Shown one piece after another: positions 8,767-18,034 of a stretch of DNA of 64,000 nucleotides (positions within the stretch are counted from its first letter, which is position 1; every line of letters starts with the position of its first letter). Both the position numbers and the translations under genes were made by a program. The notes below the pieces were generated by a model that saw only the letters and a program-made list of their open reading frames with translations, searched no databases and had not been told where the DNA came from. The stretch is from Planctomycetota bacterium. Its GTDB lineage: Bacteria; Planctomycetota; Planctomycetia; Planctomycetales; Planctomycetaceae. Location: NCBI GenBank assembly GCA_022600195.1, contig JAHZKX010000023.1, positions 109,860 to 173,859 on the forward strand. The letters are read 5' to 3'.

Positions 8767-10104
8767 ATGTTTCAAAGAATACTGGTAGCCAACCGAGGCG
8801 AGATTGCATTACGGGTGATTCGTGCCTGTCGCGAAATGGGTATTGAATCCGTCGCGGTTTTCAGTGAAGCAGATCGGGGTGCTCATTACCTCTCGTTAGC
8901 GGATCAAGCGATATGTATCGGTCCTGCTGCTGCAACAGACAGTTATCTGATGATTAATCGTATTATCAGTGCCGCTGAAATTGGAAATGTCCAGGCCATT
9001 CATCCCGGTTATGGTTTTCTTGCAGAAAATGCTCACTTTGCTGAAGTCTGTCGCAGTTGTAACATTGAATTTATCGGCCCTCCTCATGAAGCGATGGCAA
9101 AATTGGGTGATAAAGTCTCTGCGCGGGAAATCGCGAAAGCAGCCAACGTGCATTTATCACCGGGTACCGAAGGCTTGGTAACCAGCGAATCCGAAGCGCT
9201 CAAAGTGGCGAAGGAAATAGGGTATCCGGTTCTCATCAAAGCAACCGCTGGTGGTGGTGGGAAAGGTATGCGGGTTGCCCGTAATGATATTTCCCTGAAA
9301 GCTGGTTTGAAGGCGGCGTCTGCGGAAGCCGAAGCGGCTTTCAAAAACGGCGGCGTCTATATCGAAAAATATATTGAGAATCCCAGACATGTCGAAGTAC
9401 AGATCATGGCGGACAATCATGGGAATGTGGTCCATATCTGGGAGCGTGACTGCAGCTTGCAACGCCGTCACCAGAAGCTGGTCGAAGAAAGTCCGGCTCC
9501 CAACTTACCTCACTCCGTACGTGAAGACATTTGTAAAGCCGCCTGTCGTTTAATTGAAACTGCCGGTTATACCAATGCCGGTACAGTGGAGTTTCTGGTA
9601 GGCCCGGATAATCAGTTTTATTTTATCGAAGTCAACGCCCGCATTCAGGTCGAACATCCCGTCAGTGAACTGATCTCGGGAATCGATCTGATTCAACAAC
9701 AGATCAAGGTTGCTGCGGGCGAAAAGCTGGACATCAAACAAAAAAATATTCCCTGCAATGGTTCAGCCATTGAATTACGTATCAATGCCGAAGATCCGGA
9801 AAACGATTTTCGTGGATCACCCGGAAAAATCACAAAATTACGAGTGCCCGCCGGACTGGGTGTTCGGTTTGATTCGCACATTTACGAGGGCTATACAGTA
9901 GGCCCATATTATGATTCTCTGATTGGCAAGCTGATTGTGCATCGGCCGACTCGAGAAGAGTCTCTGGCTTGTATGAGGCGTTGCCTGGACGAGTTCGTCA
10001 TTGAAGGAATTAAAACAACAATTCCCCTGGCGAAAAAAATCTTTAATCATTCGGCATTTATTGAAGGTAAAGTCGATACGACATTTATCGAACGTACCTG
10101 GTAA
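8767..10104 (+). CDS. accC: Biotin carboxylase subunit of acetyl-CoA carboxylase
   Basis: ATP-grasp enzyme that carboxylates biotin on AccB using bicarbonate. The family-typical start [20 protein letters not shown] is used (445 residues, the normal length); an ATG ten codons upstream ([10 protein letters not shown]) is possible, but no clear Shine-Dalgarno decides between them. Visible motifs are the glycine-rich ATP loop [13 protein letters not shown], the [15 protein letters not shown] block with the active-site arginines and lysine, and [16 protein letters not shown] with the catalytic metal-binding Glu/Asn and the Arg that orients biotin. It pairs with accB upstream. The carboxyltransferase genes are not in this window. 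Confidence 0.97.
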   Translation: MFQRILVANRGEIALRVIRACREMGIESVAVFSEADRGAHYLSLADQAICIGPAAATDSYLMINRIISAAEIGNVQAIHPGYGFLAENAHFAEVCRSCNIEFIGPPHEAMAKLGDKVSAREIAKAANVHLSPGTEGLVTSESEALKVAKEIGYPVLIKATAGGGGKGMRVARNDISLKAGLKAASAEAEAAFKNGGVYIEKYIENPRHVEVQIMADNHGNVVHIWERDCSLQRRHQKLVEESPAPNLPHSVREDICKAACRLIETAGYTNAGTVEFLVGPDNQFYFIEVNARIQVEHPVSELISGIDLIQQQIKVAAGEKLDIKQKNIPCNGSAIELRINAEDPENDFRGSPGKITKLRVPAGLGVRFDSHIYEGYTVGPYYDSLIGKLIVHRPTREESLACMRRCLDEFVIEGIKTTIPLAKKIFNHSAFIEGKVDTTFIERTW

Positions 10105-10269
10105 CAAAATTCGAACGATGAAAACGAGATGAAAATAGATCGTTTTGTATTGTAACAGGCTCTGAATATTTCGCATTCGCGATTCTAAAAGGAGTCCCGT
10201 GTCGGCAAAACGAGTCGGTTCAATAGGCGAAGGTTCGCTCACTTCAAATGATTGTCTGGTACATTTTTT

Positions 10270-10298
10270 AAACCTCTCTTCCGACATGAGGTTTTTAC
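10270..10298 (+). promoter_or_regulatory. Hairpin in the leader of the phosphofructokinase gene
   Basis: AAACCTC (10270-10276) pairs with GAGGTTT (10288-10294) and is followed by a short T-rich stretch about 30 bp before the start codon. It could be a weak terminator or attenuator after accC, or a translation-affecting hairpin. The short stem and interrupted T tract keep confidence low. Confidence 0.3.
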
Positions 10299-10326
10299 TT
10301 TTAACGAAACAGGTACAGGTAGGAAA

Positions 10327-11361
10327 ATGAGAGTAGGTATTTTAACAGGCGGTGGTGATTGTCCCGGTTTGAATCCGGTTATTCGTGGTGCCGTTCGCGT
10401 CATCTGCAATGCCGGTGGCGAAGTGTATGGCTTGCTGGAAGGCTGGCGTGGCGCCATTGAAGGAAACTACATCGAGCTCGATTCAGAAAATACAGATGAC
10501 ATCATCTTCAAAGGGGGAACCATTCTAGGATCCTCTCGCACAAACCCATATAAAAATGCAGAGGTAGATGTTCCCAAAGTAAGAGCCACAATCGAGAACC
10601 TCGGTCTCGATTGTCTTATCGCCATCGGTGGTGATGATACACTCGGCGTTGCCAGTAAACTTTGGAGTGATCATAAATTGCCAGTCATTGGCTGTCCGAA
10701 AACAATTGATAACGACCTGAGTTCAACTGATGTGACTTTTGGTTTCGATACGTCAATCAATACGGTGATGGAAGCCGTTGACCGTTTACGCACGACGGCA
10801 GAATCACATCGTCGGATCATGGTTGTGGAAACAATGGGACGACATGCCGGCTGGATTGCTTTGTTCTCCGGACTGGCTACCGCAGCCGACTACACTCTGG
10901 TTCCGGAAATCGAAATCGATGTCGAACGTATGGTTGATGTTTTGAAAAAACGTCGCGCCAACGGAAAAATGTATGGCATTGTGATTGTCAGTGAAGGTGC
11001 CAAATTCAGTGCAGAAGCGGGAGTCACCACGCAGGATGGTGAGATTGATGATTTCGGTCATGAAAAGCTGGGTGGCATCGGCGAAACCGTTTCCAAACTG
11101 ATCGAAGAACGCACAGGTTTTGAAACCAGGCACGTTACACTCGGACACCTGCAACGAGGTGGTTCTCCCAGTGCTTACGACCGAGTGCTCGGAACACGCT
11201 GTGGTGTGCATGCTGGCTGGCTGGCTTTGAAGCATCACTTCGGCTACATGGTTGCCTTGCGGGGAACACAAGTGGTACCCGTTGCGTTAGCTGATGCCGT
11301 TGGGGAAATGCGGGCGCTCGAGCCCAATTTTCTCGAAGAGGCAGATGTTTTTCTGCAATAG
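10327..11361 (+). CDS. 6-phosphofructokinase, predicted pyrophosphate-dependent
   Basis: Phosphorylates fructose 6-phosphate in glycolysis, or runs in reverse if PPi-linked. The start is [16 protein letters not shown], preceded by AGGTAGG; the open frame extends further upstream, but without homology. The length of 344 is normal for a group III PFK. The phosphate-donor signature is GGDDTLG with Asp104 where ATP-dependent enzymes have Gly, and PKTIDNDL with Lys125 where ATP enzymes have Gly. Both substitutions are the established markers of PPi-dependent enzymes. The catalytic Asp128 (TIDND) and the fructose-6-phosphate loop MGRHAGWIA are intact. It follows accBC by 222 bp and is closed by a strong terminator. 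Cofactor preference is a prediction from these two residues. Confidence 0.93.
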   Translation: MRVGILTGGGDCPGLNPVIRGAVRVICNAGGEVYGLLEGWRGAIEGNYIELDSENTDDIIFKGGTILGSSRTNPYKNAEVDVPKVRATIENLGLDCLIAIGGDDTLGVASKLWSDHKLPVIGCPKTIDNDLSSTDVTFGFDTSINTVMEAVDRLRTTAESHRRIMVVETMGRHAGWIALFSGLATAADYTLVPEIEIDVERMVDVLKKRRANGKMYGIVIVSEGAKFSAEAGVTTQDGEIDDFGHEKLGGIGETVSKLIEERTGFETRHVTLGHLQRGGSPSAYDRVLGTRCGVHAGWLALKHHFGYMVALRGTQVVPVALADAVGEMRALEPNFLEEADVFLQ

Positions 11362-11394
11362 AACGGGCAAGTCTTCTTTAAGTCAAAAAGACCA

Positions 11395-11420
11395 GGCGCT
11401 GGAAACAGCGCCTTTTTTTT
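11395..11420 (+). terminator. Rho-independent terminator after the phosphofructokinase gene
   Basis: Perfect 7-bp GC-rich stem, GGCGCTG / CAGCGCC, closed by a GAAA tetraloop and followed by eight T. It starts 33 bp after the stop codon. Confidence 0.95.
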
Positions 11421-11653
11421 GTCCCCTTTCGAGTACGCTCGGGTGACATCCTTGAAAACATGCCTGCCACGTTTATGAAACGAATTACTTAATAATCTTA
11501 TCTATTAGGCATTCTTGGTATTCACGCTGGAAAAATCTGGCAGCGCCTGTTTAAGATAGTAGAACATACTCATACCCGCTTACCTGCTATTTAGCTTAGC
11601 CTGCCAGAGTGAGAGAGTTCTCAACGATTTCGATATTCTTCCCGGAGGTACTA

Positions 11654-13267
11654 ATGACGTTACGGCACTCGATCTACTTTCAAACGTTTTTGCTCATATC
11701 TGTATTCTGTATCTGCTCGCTTTTGAATTCACAAAAAATCAATGCAGGTGATGATGGATTCAAATCGATCTTCGATGGGAAAACACTCAAAAACTGGGAC
11801 GGAGATCCTCGTTTCTGGTCGGTAAAAGAGGGTGCCATCACTGGTACAACCACCAAGGAAAATCCCACCAAAGGTAATACCTTTATAATCTGGCAGGGAG
11901 GAAAGCCGGGCGATTTTGAATTGAAGCTGCAATACAAAATTATCGGTGGTAATTCAGGAATCCAGTACCGCAGTTTTTCAGCTCCCGGTGCTGACAAATG
12001 GCGTGTGGGTGGATATCAGGCTGACTTTGAAGCCGGTGATAAATTTTCGGGAATTCTTTACGGCGAACGATTTCGCGGCATTCTCGGTCTGCGTGGAGAG
12101 AAGACTGTCATTGGAAAGAATCACAAACCAAAAGTCGTTGGTTCTGTCGGCGATACAAATGAGATTCAGAAGAAGATCAAGAAAGAAGACTGGAACGACT
12201 ATCATATTATCGCCCGCGGAAATCATTTCGTTCATAAAATCAATGGCGTAACCACCGTCGATGTGACTGATAACGATGTCGAACAACGACGCGCTGATGG
12301 AATTATCGCACTTCAATTACATGCTGGTCCGCCGATGGTGGTGCAGTTCCGCGATATTAAACTAAAAGAATTCCCAAAAGCGGAAAAGACGTCTGCTGCT
12401 GAAGGCGCTAAAAAAAAAGTAGTCCTGATCGCCGGTAAAAAAAGTCATGGCTATGGAGCGCATGAGCATCGCGCGGGCTGCATCCTGCTGGCGGATGCGT
12501 TGAACAACAGTGGTTTAGGTATAGAAACAACTGTTGTTACCGAAGGCTGGCCGAAAGACTCAAGTGTGCTGCAGGATGCAGATTCGATTGTGATCTACTG
12601 TGATGGTGGTGGTCGGCATCCTTACAATGAGCATCTGGAAGAATTGAACAAGCTGGCTGAAAAAGGCGTGGGCATGGTCAACATTCATTACGGAGTTGAA
12701 GTTCCCAAAGGCGCATCGGGAGACGCATTTCTGAATTGGATCGGTGGTTACTTCGAAGCGTGGTGGTCTGTGAATCCTCATTGGACTGCTGACTACAAAA
12801 ACCTGCCCGCTCATCCCATCTCCAATGGTGTCGCCCCATTTGCCATCAATGATGAGTGGTATTATCACATGCGTTTTCAGCCGGAGATGAAAAACGTACA
12901 ACCCATTCTGACGGCGATTCCTCCCAAAGAAACACTCAGCCGTCCCGATGGTGCACATAGTGGAAATCCCGCCGTCCGCAAAACAGTAGGGCAGCCTCAA
13001 CACATGGCCTGGGCTTATGAGCGTCCCAATGGTGGTCGCGGCTTTGGCTTCACCGGCGGTCATTATCACTGGAACTGGGGTCACAATGACTTTCGTAAAC
13101 TGGTGTTGAATGCCATTGCCTGGTCTGCAAACGTCGATGTGCCTTCGCAAGGGGTTGCTTCAAAACCTGTCACGATTCAACAACTCGAAGCCAATCAGGA
13201 TTATCCCAAGTCGAATAAGTACAACCCTGCCCGCATCAAAGCGCTGCTGGCTGAGTGGAATCAATAA
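11654..13267 (+). CDS. Secreted DUF1080-ThuA fusion protein
   Basis: Two sugar-metabolism domains in one exported chain of 537 residues. The ATG follows a strong GGAGG (spacing 6) and gives a signal peptide ending near KINAGDD. Residues about 35-245 are DUF1080, a 3-keto-glycoside hydrolase-like jelly roll (FKSIFDGKTLKNWDGDPRFWSVKEGAITG; GGNSGIQYRS; GYQADFE). After a linker, residues about 255-500 are a ThuA-like class-I glutamine-amidotransferase-like fold (KKVVLIAGKKSHGYGAHEH; VIYCDGGGRHP; HYGVEVP; GFGFTGGHYHWNWG). ThuA and DUF1080 proteins act in the 3-keto-sugar route for disaccharides and glycosides. A PVC-type dehydrogenase gene follows after 67 bp and is likely in the same operon. Substrate unknown. 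Confidence 0.9.
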   Translation: MTLRHSIYFQTFLLISVFCICSLLNSQKINAGDDGFKSIFDGKTLKNWDGDPRFWSVKEGAITGTTTKENPTKGNTFIIWQGGKPGDFELKLQYKIIGGNSGIQYRSFSAPGADKWRVGGYQADFEAGDKFSGILYGERFRGILGLRGEKTVIGKNHKPKVVGSVGDTNEIQKKIKKEDWNDYHIIARGNHFVHKINGVTTVDVTDNDVEQRRADGIIALQLHAGPPMVVQFRDIKLKEFPKAEKTSAAEGAKKKVVLIAGKKSHGYGAHEHRAGCILLADALNNSGLGIETTVVTEGWPKDSSVLQDADSIVIYCDGGGRHPYNEHLEELNKLAEKGVGMVNIHYGVEVPKGASGDAFLNWIGGYFEAWWSVNPHWTADYKNLPAHPISNGVAPFAINDEWYYHMRFQPEMKNVQPILTAIPPKETLSRPDGAHSGNPAVRKTVGQPQHMAWAYERPNGGRGFGFTGGHYHWNWGHNDFRKLVLNAIAWSANVDVPSQGVASKPVTIQQLEANQDYPKSNKYNPARIKALLAEWNQ

Positions 13268-13334
13268 GCTTTCATGAGATAAATTTACTCTGATATTTGG
13301 CGTCTCTAATTATCATAAGAAGGAAACTGACTCA

Positions 13335-16300
13335 ATGAAGTATCGTTGTCTTGCCCTCATTCCCGCTTTGTTGCTTTACGTGACTTTCGATATCTCAACA
13401 CTGTCTGCACAGACCGAACGTACGCCCGCAGAGGCAGTGCCCAGTTTATCAGTGGCTCCCGGTTTAAAGGCAACTCTGTTTGCTTCGGAACCCGATATCA
13501 GCAGCCCTTCCAGTATGGACGTCGACTCACAAGGTCGTGTCTGGATCTGTGAAATCGTGAACTATCGCGCGAAAATGCGACCGATTCCAACACGTAAAGC
13601 CGGTGATCGTATTGTGGTTCTGGAAGATACGAACGGCGATGGTAAGTCTGATAAGACAACCGTTTTTTATCAGGGACCCGAACTGGATGGTTCACAGGGA
13701 ATCTGTGTGCTGGGGAATCAAGTGATTGTTGCTGCTCCGCCGAATGTGTTTCTCTTTACCGATGAAAATAACGATAACAAAGCCGATAAGAAAGAGTTGC
13801 TCTTCACAGTGACCGGCGGCGAGCACGACCATTCTGCTCATGCTGCCATCTTCGGGCCCGATGGAAAGCTGTACTGGAACTTTGGGAATAGCGCCAAGCA
13901 GGTCTTTGATAGTGATGGCAAACCAATGCTGGAGAGCAATGGTCGTCCGGTGCTTGATAACGGAAAGCCTTACTGGGGGGGCATGGTATTTCGTTGTAAT
14001 CTGGATGGAAGCGACTTCGAAGTGCTGGGGCATAACTTCCGAAATAACTATGAAATTACCGTCGATTCTTTCGGCACTCTGTGGCAGTCAGATAACGACG
14101 ATGATGGCAACCGTGGCGTACGTATCAATTATGTGATGGAATACGGAAACTATGGTTACCTTGATCAACGGACGGGCGCACGCTGGAAGGAACCCCGCAC
14201 AGGCATGCATGAGGAAATTCCATTAAGGCACTGGCACCTTCGTGATCCGGGCGTGGTTCCTAATTTGCTGCAGACAGGTGCCGGTTCTCCCACAGGAATC
14301 CTGGTTTACGAAGGTTCCCTCCTCCCGAAAAAATATCACGGAGAAATGATTCACGCGGATGCCGGCCCGAACGTTGTCCGCGCCTATCCTGTTAAAAAAG
14401 AGGGAGCGGGTTACAAAGCGGAAATTGCCAATATCATCACCAGCGAAAAAGATAACTGGTTCCGACCATCTGATGTTTGTATTGCCCCCGATGGTTCACT
14501 GTTCGTTGCGGACTGGTATGATCCCGGCGTAGGCGGACACCGCATTGGTGACCAGAAACGCGGACGCATTTTCCGGATTGCGCCTGCCGATGCGAAGTAT
14601 CAATTCGACAAACTCGATCTGAGTTCGGTAGCAGGGGCCATCGCGGGTATCAAAAGTCCGAATCTGGCAACACGCTATCTGGCCTGGAACAAGCTGCATG
14701 CGTTGCAGGAGAAGGCATTACCACAGTTAGAAGAGTTGTTTCAGTCTGACAACCAGAGATTCCGCGCTCGCGCTCTCTGGTTGTTAGCTAAAATCAAAGG
14801 CAAGACAGAACACTATGTTTCGCTGGCGCTGAACGATTCCAACCCTGATATCAGAATCACCGGTTTGCGCGCCGCCCGGCGGTACAACCTGGACGTCATT
14901 CCTTATGTGCAGCAACTGGTGAATGATGCCTCACCACAAGTCCGACGCGAATGTCTGATCGCTTTACATCATAATCAGGCTTCAGCGGCACCAGGGCTCT
15001 GGGTAAAGCTGGCTGATCAATATGACGGAAAGGACCGCTGGTACCTGGAAGCACTCGGAATTGGCATGGATGAGCAGGAACAGAAATTCATTTCTGCCTG
15101 GCTCAAGCAGGCTGGTGACAAGTGGGATACGCCGGTGGGCCGTGATCTGCTCTGGCGATCAAAAATCCCGCTGGCCGTACCTTATCTGGTTAAAATTATT
15201 GAGGACCCGAACACAAAACTGGATACACTGCCCCGCTACTTCCGCGCACTGGACTTCATTACCGGCAAGGAAAAAAACACAGCGGTCGCAGAACTGGCGT
15301 TGATGAGAGAACCAGGAAATAAAAAACGTGAAACCTATGTCATCGCAGAAGCCATTTCGCGGATTCCCGCGAATGTCGTGATGAAGGATACCAAGTATCA
15401 ACAGGCATTGAAGCAGGTTATCGACAGTAGTCGTGGAACTCCTGAGTTCACAAAGCTCGTTGAAAAATTTAAGGCGTCTGATTACTATCCCGCGCTGGTG
15501 GCGCTTGCCAGTCAGTCAGGTAAGTCACAGACTGCCGTTGATGCGATGAGCGCTGCTCTGGCTTTAAAACTGAACGGTTTGATTCGGAAATCTCTGAAAG
15601 ACAAAGCCGATACGGAAAAAGAACAAAATCAGAAACTCGACCTGATCTGGGCGCTGGGCAGTTCCGGTCACAACGGTGCCAATGGGATTCTGTTGAAAGT
15701 CATCCAGGATGATCAGGGTTCACTGGTAGAGCGACGAGAGGCTGTGCGGGCCATCGCGAAATCTCGTAAGGGGGCGCATGCGCTGCTGGACCTGGTAGAG
15801 AAAGGTCCGTTTGAATCACAATTGAAGCCAACCACCGCTGCCGCGATGTCATCAACCATCATGAAAGATGTGAAAGAGCGAGCTGCAAAACTGTTCCCGG
15901 CTCCGCCAACCAAAGATAACAAGCCGGTACTTCCCATTAATGTCCTGGCGGGCATGAAGGGAGATCCCGTGGATGGCCGTGTCATGTTCAATACCAAAGG
16001 TACGTGTGCCAAGTGTCATGTAGTCAATGGCATGGGGAAAGAGGTCGGTCCGAATCTGTCAGAAATTGGCAAGAAGCTGAGTCGTCAGGCACTGTTTGAA
16101 TCCATCCTGTTTCCCAGCGCCGGCATCAGTCACAATTACGAATCGTACACGATCATTCTAAATTCCGGAAATATCGTGAATGGTCTTCTGGTGAATAAAA
16201 CCGCTGAATCCATCACGCTCAAAGATATCGAAGCAATCTCGCGTACGTACAAAATGGAAGACATCGAGGAAATCGTTCCCCAAAAAATTTCACTCATGCC

Positions 16301-16403
16301 AGCCGACCTGCAGAAAGTGCTGACACAGGAAGAGCTCATCAACATTGTCGAATATATGACCACCCTCAAAAAAGCCAAAAACGTCCAGAAAGCAAGTCGA
16401 TAG
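13335..16403 (+). CDS. PVC-type propeller dehydrogenase with HEAT repeats and haem c
   Basis: Large exported redox protein of 1022 residues. A signal peptide (to about LSAQTE) is followed by a six-bladed propeller of the membrane-bound dehydrogenase type (about 35-430), with repeated DSQGRVWICE, EDTNGDGKSDK, GPDGKLYWNFG and APDGSLFVADWYDPGVGGH blocks. Then come HEAT-like helical repeats (about 440-860) and a C-terminal cytochrome c with CAKCH (Cys891, Cys894, His895) inside the PVC-type module GPNLSEIGKKLSRQALFESILFPS. The architecture suggests sugar or alcohol oxidation with electrons passed through the haem. An AAGAAGGAAA Shine-Dalgarno precedes the start. It sits 67 bp behind the DUF1080-ThuA gene, which supports a joint oxidative sugar pathway. 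Confidence 0.9.
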   Translation: MKYRCLALIPALLLYVTFDISTLSAQTERTPAEAVPSLSVAPGLKATLFASEPDISSPSSMDVDSQGRVWICEIVNYRAKMRPIPTRKAGDRIVVLEDTNGDGKSDKTTVFYQGPELDGSQGICVLGNQVIVAAPPNVFLFTDENNDNKADKKELLFTVTGGEHDHSAHAAIFGPDGKLYWNFGNSAKQVFDSDGKPMLESNGRPVLDNGKPYWGGMVFRCNLDGSDFEVLGHNFRNNYEITVDSFGTLWQSDNDDDGNRGVRINYVMEYGNYGYLDQRTGARWKEPRTGMHEEIPLRHWHLRDPGVVPNLLQTGAGSPTGILVYEGSLLPKKYHGEMIHADAGPNVVRAYPVKKEGAGYKAEIANIITSEKDNWFRPSDVCIAPDGSLFVADWYDPGVGGHRIGDQKRGRIFRIAPADAKYQFDKLDLSSVAGAIAGIKSPNLATRYLAWNKLHALQEKALPQLEELFQSDNQRFRARALWLLAKIKGKTEHYVSLALNDSNPDIRITGLRAARRYNLDVIPYVQQLVNDASPQVRRECLIALHHNQASAAPGLWVKLADQYDGKDRWYLEALGIGMDEQEQKFISAWLKQAGDKWDTPVGRDLLWRSKIPLAVPYLVKIIEDPNTKLDTLPRYFRALDFITGKEKNTAVAELALMREPGNKKRETYVIAEAISRIPANVVMKDTKYQQALKQVIDSSRGTPEFTKLVEKFKASDYYPALVALASQSGKSQTAVDAMSAALALKLNGLIRKSLKDKADTEKEQNQKLDLIWALGSSGHNGANGILLKVIQDDQGSLVERREAVRAIAKSRKGAHALLDLVEKGPFESQLKPTTAAAMSSTIMKDVKERAAKLFPAPPTKDNKPVLPINVLAGMKGDPVDGRVMFNTKGTCAKCHVVNGMGKEVGPNLSEIGKKLSRQALFESILFPSAGISHNYESYTIILNSGNIVNGLLVNKTAESITLKDIEAISRTYKMEDIEEIVPQKISLMPADLQKVLTQEELINIVEYMTTLKKAKNVQKASR

Positions 16404-16409
16404 CTAAGC

Positions 16410-16436
16410 GGGGAACCATTAATTCAATGGTTCCCC
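16410..16436. terminator. Strong hairpin between convergent genes
   Basis: GGGGAACCATT / AATGGTTCCCC is a perfect 11-bp stem with a 5-nt AATTC loop, 6 bp after the dehydrogenase stop codon. There is no T tract on either side, so it is either a weak bidirectional terminator or a 3'-end-stabilising hairpin. Confidence 0.55.
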
Positions 16437-16525
16437 AGATTCAGGATATCCTGCATTTAACCGACCTGTGAATTTGTGGTTTAACTCTGTTTTGAGAATA
16501 CCACTGATGCAGTTTAACCGATCCT

Positions 16526-17695
16526 TCATTTGGGCGACTCGCGTAGTTCGCGAGCAACCGTCAAGTAGTAGCTTCGTGCTGTGGCATTTACCATCTTGCG
16601 GGCCAACTTGGTTAGAGCTTCGGCTTTGATCTCTCTTGCTTGCTCGTCATGGGGATCAAGAGCCAACAGATGATCCACAAGCTGGGCTGCCCACTGGTTA
16701 TCGTCGCTTGTCAGTGCAGTCTTAGCGGCAGCAAGAAGTTTCGCGTTCCCTCCGGCCAACTTGGCCATCCGTTCTGCTTCGGCCTTCGGCGGCAGACGAA
16801 ACAGGTTCGTCGGGTTTCCATCGAACCATCCCAAGTAGCCACTAAATACACTACGTACGCCCCATTCGGGATGACCGTAAAATGGTTGCAAGTAATCTTT
16901 GTTTGCCAAATGGTTAGGCAGTCGAACGCTCCGCTGTGGTGTGCCACGAATTGCGTAAAGATTCGGAAATGAACGATAGAAATTATCTCCGGCAAACAAC
17001 ACACCTTGTTTCGGATACCAGACATAGAGTTGATCGTTCGTCTCACCTGGTGCCGAAACAAGCTCTAAGTCAATGCCAGCGATTTTGATCTTCTGCCGTT
17101 CACCTTTCAGAAAGTGCGTTGGCGTGCTATCCCCACCTGCTTCAAAGGCGCTCCCGCCTCGCTTCGGATAACGGACTGGTGCGACACCATTGTTGATCCG
17201 CTGATCCGCTGGCAATTTGAAACCGGCCTGGCGAGCGCCGCGAACGCGCTGATAGCTTAGGCCGGCTGCTAGCAGAGGTTTTGCTTCACCACCAAAATTT
17301 ACGTGCGCCCAGATTTGTGGTCGCTCCTTGCCGAAGAATGCGGCAGCTCCACCTGTATGGTCACCATGCGAATGAGTGAAGATGATTGCTTTGACAGGCT
17401 TGTCGGTAATGTTACGAAATTCGGCGACGATTTTCTGGGCAGCATCGATGGTCATTCCGGTGTCGATGACGACGAGTCCCTCATCGCCGATAATGATGGA
17501 TGAGTTCGAAACACTTTGACCAACGGATGTGTAAACATTGTCGGCAATCTGGATGATCTGTTTTTCAAATTGTTCGCTTTGTTTTCGAAGTTGCTTTGTT
17601 GCGAGTGAATCGTCTTGCGCAAGCACCATTGCTGTTGAGATCACGAAACAGAAGCAGAGGACAGCACGTCCAGCAAGTAGTTTTGGCAGGTTCAT
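16526..17695 (-). CDS. Secreted MBL-fold hydrolase, alkylsulfatase-like, apparently internally shortened
   Basis: Metallo-beta-lactamase-fold protein of 389 residues with a signal peptide (to about VLAQDD) and the metal site motif THSHGDHTGG (His108, His110, Asp112, His113). It is closest to BDS1/SdsA-type alkylsulfatases (NVYTSVGQSVSNSSIIIGDEGLVVIDTG; FYRSFPNLYAIRGTP; YGHPEWGVRSVFSGYLGWFDGNP), but lacks the C-terminal SCP2 domain. Around residue 256, IRGTPQRSV runs straight into RLPNHLANKDYLQPFYG. Relatives, including the 670-residue neighbour, have about 60-70 residues here with a GSHHWP/PGHT-type histidine that serves as a metal ligand. The frame is kept, so this is either a true short variant or a gene inactivated by an in-frame deletion. 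GGAG lies 8 bp before the ATG. Confidence 0.8.
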   Translation of the reverse strand: MNLPKLLAGRAVLCFCFVISTAMVLAQDDSLATKQLRKQSEQFEKQIIQIADNVYTSVGQSVSNSSIIIGDEGLVVIDTGMTIDAAQKIVAEFRNITDKPVKAIIFTHSHGDHTGGAAAFFGKERPQIWAHVNFGGEAKPLLAAGLSYQRVRGARQAGFKLPADQRINNGVAPVRYPKRGGSAFEAGGDSTPTHFLKGERQKIKIAGIDLELVSAPGETNDQLYVWYPKQGVLFAGDNFYRSFPNLYAIRGTPQRSVRLPNHLANKDYLQPFYGHPEWGVRSVFSGYLGWFDGNPTNLFRLPPKAEAERMAKLAGGNAKLLAAAKTALTSDDNQWAAQLVDHLLALDPHDEQAREIKAEALTKLARKMVNATARSYYLTVARELRESPK

Positions 17696-18034
17696 TACAG
17701 GTTCTCCGTTTCGACCTTATGAAAGGATGACAACCACATAGATCGTATCACGATTCTACGAAGAAGAACGAACAAAAAATAGTTGGGTGTGATTGCCGTT
17801 TTAAGATTCTGCGAAGACAGCCCACATCCATTTATTTCACATCGTGCATCCTCAAGAGTAAATGTGAGTGAGACATGGGAAATGAACAGGCGAACCAATT
17901 CAGAAAAACCTTCGTTTTTGTGCCTTCACGTATAATACTGCGAAACTTTTATGCCACAATTGTGTTTTATTGAGTAGGATTTACTCATTCAGGAACTGAA
18001 TCGCACAGAAGCTCTTTTGAGACGGGAAAATGTT
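17696..18034. other. Divergent intergenic region with a TATAAT box on the plus strand
   Basis: About 340 bp between the divergent MBL-hydrolase and deiodinase-like genes; it must carry both promoters. A consensus -10 hexamer TATAAT (17931-17936) lies about 100 bp before the deiodinase-like start, but the matching -35 is weak. No gene is seen. Confidence 0.45.
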
